Assembly (NCBI RefSeq): GCF_021134715.1
Contig: NC_060026.1
Location: forward strand, 13,755,001-13,819,000
Length of the DNA stretch: 64,000 nt
Origin: Daphnia pulex
Taxonomy: Eukaryota > Arthropoda > Branchiopoda > Diplostraca > Daphniidae
Direction: 5' to 3'
A program made the translations under genes and the position numbers. Shown here piece by piece: positions 59,383 to 64,000 of the stretch (its first letter is position 1; every line of letters starts with the position of its first letter). A model generated the notes under the pieces. It was not told the DNA's origin. It saw nothing but the letters and a program-made list of their open reading frames with translations, and did no database searches.

Positions 59383-60708
59383 ATGTCAGGAAAATACATT
59401 GAAGAGCTTCCCACAACAAGAGAAATGGTTCAAAAGTACAAAAATAAGCTGGAAAAATGTTTGAGGGACTATGAAGGATTGAATAAGACCCTCGCAGCGT
59501 AATCATTTTATGTCATGATTATGTCTTCTCTACCTGCCTTAACCAGTTTTTTGTAGTTTAAAATTTCAGTTTGAAGACAGAGAAAATCTTGAATCAAGGA
59601 TTGATTCCATGGAAGAAAATCTCCGAATGACTAACAGTGTTTTAAGCAGGACGCAAGCCTTATTACTGAAAGAGCGCAATAATTGTCAACAAATGGCTCT
59701 TCATATTGATCTACTTAAAGTAAATCTAACCTTAAATTTAAAAAAAATATGTATTAATTAAAATTTATTTAGAAACAACATGAATTGGATTGTGACAAAC
59801 TAGATCTCCTCTTGTCACTGGATGGAAAACCTGTTCCAAGCCATTATTTTCAAGGAGAACTTGTTTTAAAACAACATATGGCAAAAATGGATAAACTGAC
59901 AAAGGAACAGGCCTCAAAATTACTTGAAGAGCGTTCTCTTTTGAAAGAAGAGTGGGACAGAGAGAGACGTTTAAACGAGAAATGTAAAAAAGACATGAGA
60001 CAAAGGTAAAATATAAAGAACATGACATGGTGAATTATAAAACAATAAAAAATAATCATTGTTAAATTTAAGAATCCAGGATTTGCAGGAAAAAGCTGTG
60101 CTAGCAAATGAAAGCAGAATACTTCATAGCCAGAAGCATTTACAGAATTTTCTTTCTGGGAAGCCTGTTGATGAAAATGATTATAATTTTCATGGTGATA
60201 GCAATTCAAATGTTTACGGATCGAAGATGGATCATTGCTCTGATCAAGAAACCAAGAGGCTTAGGGTAGAATAACATTTATTTTTTTAGGTCATGTGTAC
60301 AGCACATCACGTTAATCTTATTGTACTATTATAGAAAAAGGTCGCAGAACTACAAAGCGAAATAGAATCGTGCAATAAAAAATTGACGGCGCAAAACAGT
60401 ATAATTCATGAAATCAAGGACGAATCTAAAAAAAGACAGGAAAAATTTCTAGTATGAACACTTATAACTCAATTGAAAAAAAAAAAAACATAAAAACGAA
60501 TCAACTTTTATTGCATTTTCATTTTCAGGCACAGACGAAGTCTATGAAGGAGATAATAGAGCGGTTAAAGGAGGAAAACAATCAGTTGAACAAACGGAGA
60601 CTAACCGAAGGTTCCGGTTTCCGCACTGAAATCAAATTATTACAAGATCAGCTTCATAGAACTCAACGCCAGCTTTGTTTTTTAACCTTGAGAAAATCTG
60701 AAGAATGA
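59383..60708 (+). CDS. Coiled-coil protein of unknown function, 333 aa
   Basis: Exons: 59383-59498, 59557-59719, 59773-60005, 60073-60265, 60335-60451, 60529-60708; phases close. The acceptor at 59556 was chosen because the one at 59570 leads to an early stop. The protein is rich in Glu, Lys, Leu and Gln and reads as several coiled-coil stretches (FEDRENLESRIDSMEENLRM, LLEERSLLKEEWDRERRLNE, EIIERLKEENNQLNKR) broken by a short ordered-looking segment (LLSLDGKPVPSHYFQGEL, about residues 104-121). There is no signal peptide or transmembrane segment. I do not recognise the family; a cytoskeletal or spindle role is possible from composition only. Confidence 0.8.
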
Positions 60709-61514
60709 AACTTTTCTCCTTACATTCACCCTTTTTTCCCATCTCTTTAGTTTTTTGTTCCGTTTCCAAAAAAAAAATTGACCTGATTTTATGAGTGACT
60801 AATACGTGTGTTGAATAAGTATACATTGCGGCTTTCATTTCACAATCATGCAGCTTTGCGCTTCTTCAGGTGGGGTCGGAACAATTGTACCTACTACTTA
60901 AGGCCTGAAAACCGCGTTTACATAGTTCGACCCTTTTTGTAGTTGGTCCTCCTCCTCACTCCTCACTTGTTCCTTCTCCAGCTCTTTGAGTTGCATTGGC
61001 CATACAATATTTTGCCGCTAGGTTCGCTCGTTATGTCCTTCAAGAATCTGGGCGTAATTAAAGAATTTACTTTTCAGGCCCTAAACATGTACTGAGCTTT
61101 GCAAAACAGATACAGAATTGAAAAAAAATCTCTGGGTGGTTATCAGTTTCTGCGTCAATCAATTTTTGTATTATTCGTCCAATGTCCAAGATTTTTTTCA
61201 GAAATCTACTTTAAATAGGTAATGTGTTCAGTTACTTTCTAAATTTGTAACTTAGCTAAGCTTTCAATAGTTCCAAATAAAATCTCGAAATTATTTTATA
61301 TTATCTCTTCACACTTTATAATCAGGCAAGTCATTTATTTGCTAAGCTTATCAATAAACATAGTTAAATATAGGTCAGACCAATAATTTATTTTGCTGGG
61401 TATTGCGTGTGAAAAAATGTGACCTTTCACTTGCACGAAAAGTGTGTGATGAATGATGCACATGTACATTTTCTAATTAATCATCTCATTTCTTAAATTC
61501 ATTTTCTATTTCAG
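60709..61514. other. Spacer and PAK promoter/leader
   Basis: No gene recognised. An acceptor (tttcag) just before 61515 indicates that the PAK start codon lies in a second exon and that a non-coding first exon is somewhere upstream here, but I cannot place it. Confidence 0.5.
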
Positions 61515-61522
61515 GTTAAAAG

Positions 61523-63798
<2,276 letters not shown>

Positions 63799-64000
63799 GA
63801 GAAACTGCCTTTACCCTAGCTGTTAAATGACAAAGTCCCTTTAAACGAAATAGGGTATAAACTTGCGGGACCAAAACCGAGTGCCATACCATTTTTAACG
63901 AAAATGATCCTTACAAAGATTTTTGGGTGTTCCATTTTGTTTTTTAACTTCGGACAATCATTTGACTAAAGTATCTTATTTGTTTTAAATTTCAAGCTGT

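Overview
The window looks like nuclear DNA from a branchiopod crustacean, most likely a Daphnia species. The evidence is many short introns of about 60-90 bp with GT-AG borders (two are GC-AG), compact intergenic spacing, an arthropod R&R cuticle protein, Tyr-rich repeat proteins and local tandem gene families. The species assignment is inference. All gene models were spliced by eye; exon phases were checked and close in frame unless stated.

Layout. 2.0-2.7 kb: small cuticle protein. 3.8-6.2 kb: THAP-domain gene with a triplicated central exon and one frame conflict. 6.8-10.6 kb: acetyl-CoA synthetase (ACSS) whose first two exons resemble exons 1-2 of SDHA. 11.5-14.1 kb: the complete SDHA gene. 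14.4-14.9 kb: broken receptor-tyrosine-kinase fragment fused to a copy of an Ig-receptor exon. 15.2-16.9 kb: Ig-type membrane receptor with no kinase domain. 17.5-18.5 kb: proteasome alpha-5. 19.1-24.4 kb: TONSL (Tonsoku-like) genome-maintenance protein.

25-45 kb is an accessory region on the minus strand. It holds two very similar secreted proteins (779 and 997 aa) with an unrecognised N-terminal domain of about 450 aa, a coiled coil built from duplicated phase-1 exons, a fibrinogen/collagen-C-propeptide-like module and a terminal C1q domain. It also holds a related secreted protein with a neurexin-IV/fibrillar-collagen-like module plus C1q, a broken N-domain copy, a truncated C1q tail, and many non-coding repeats that travelled with these duplications. 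This is the best candidate for an undescribed system: a lineage-specific lectin-like or complement-like extracellular family.

45-52 kb holds a hairpin repeat element, short tandem duplications and two Tyr-rich repeat genes, one of which seems to have gained a 61-nt intron inside its repeat. 52.3-58.8 kb (minus) is the KDM5/Lid histone H3K4 demethylase, divergent from a coiled-coil gene at 59.4-60.7 kb. 61.5-63.8 kb is a group-I p21-activated kinase.

The housekeeping genes (SDHA, ACSS, PSMA5, TONSL, KDM5, PAK) look intact. SDHA and ACSS both act in acetate/TCA metabolism, and the shared leader exons suggest a mitochondrial targeting sequence was copied from one to the other.
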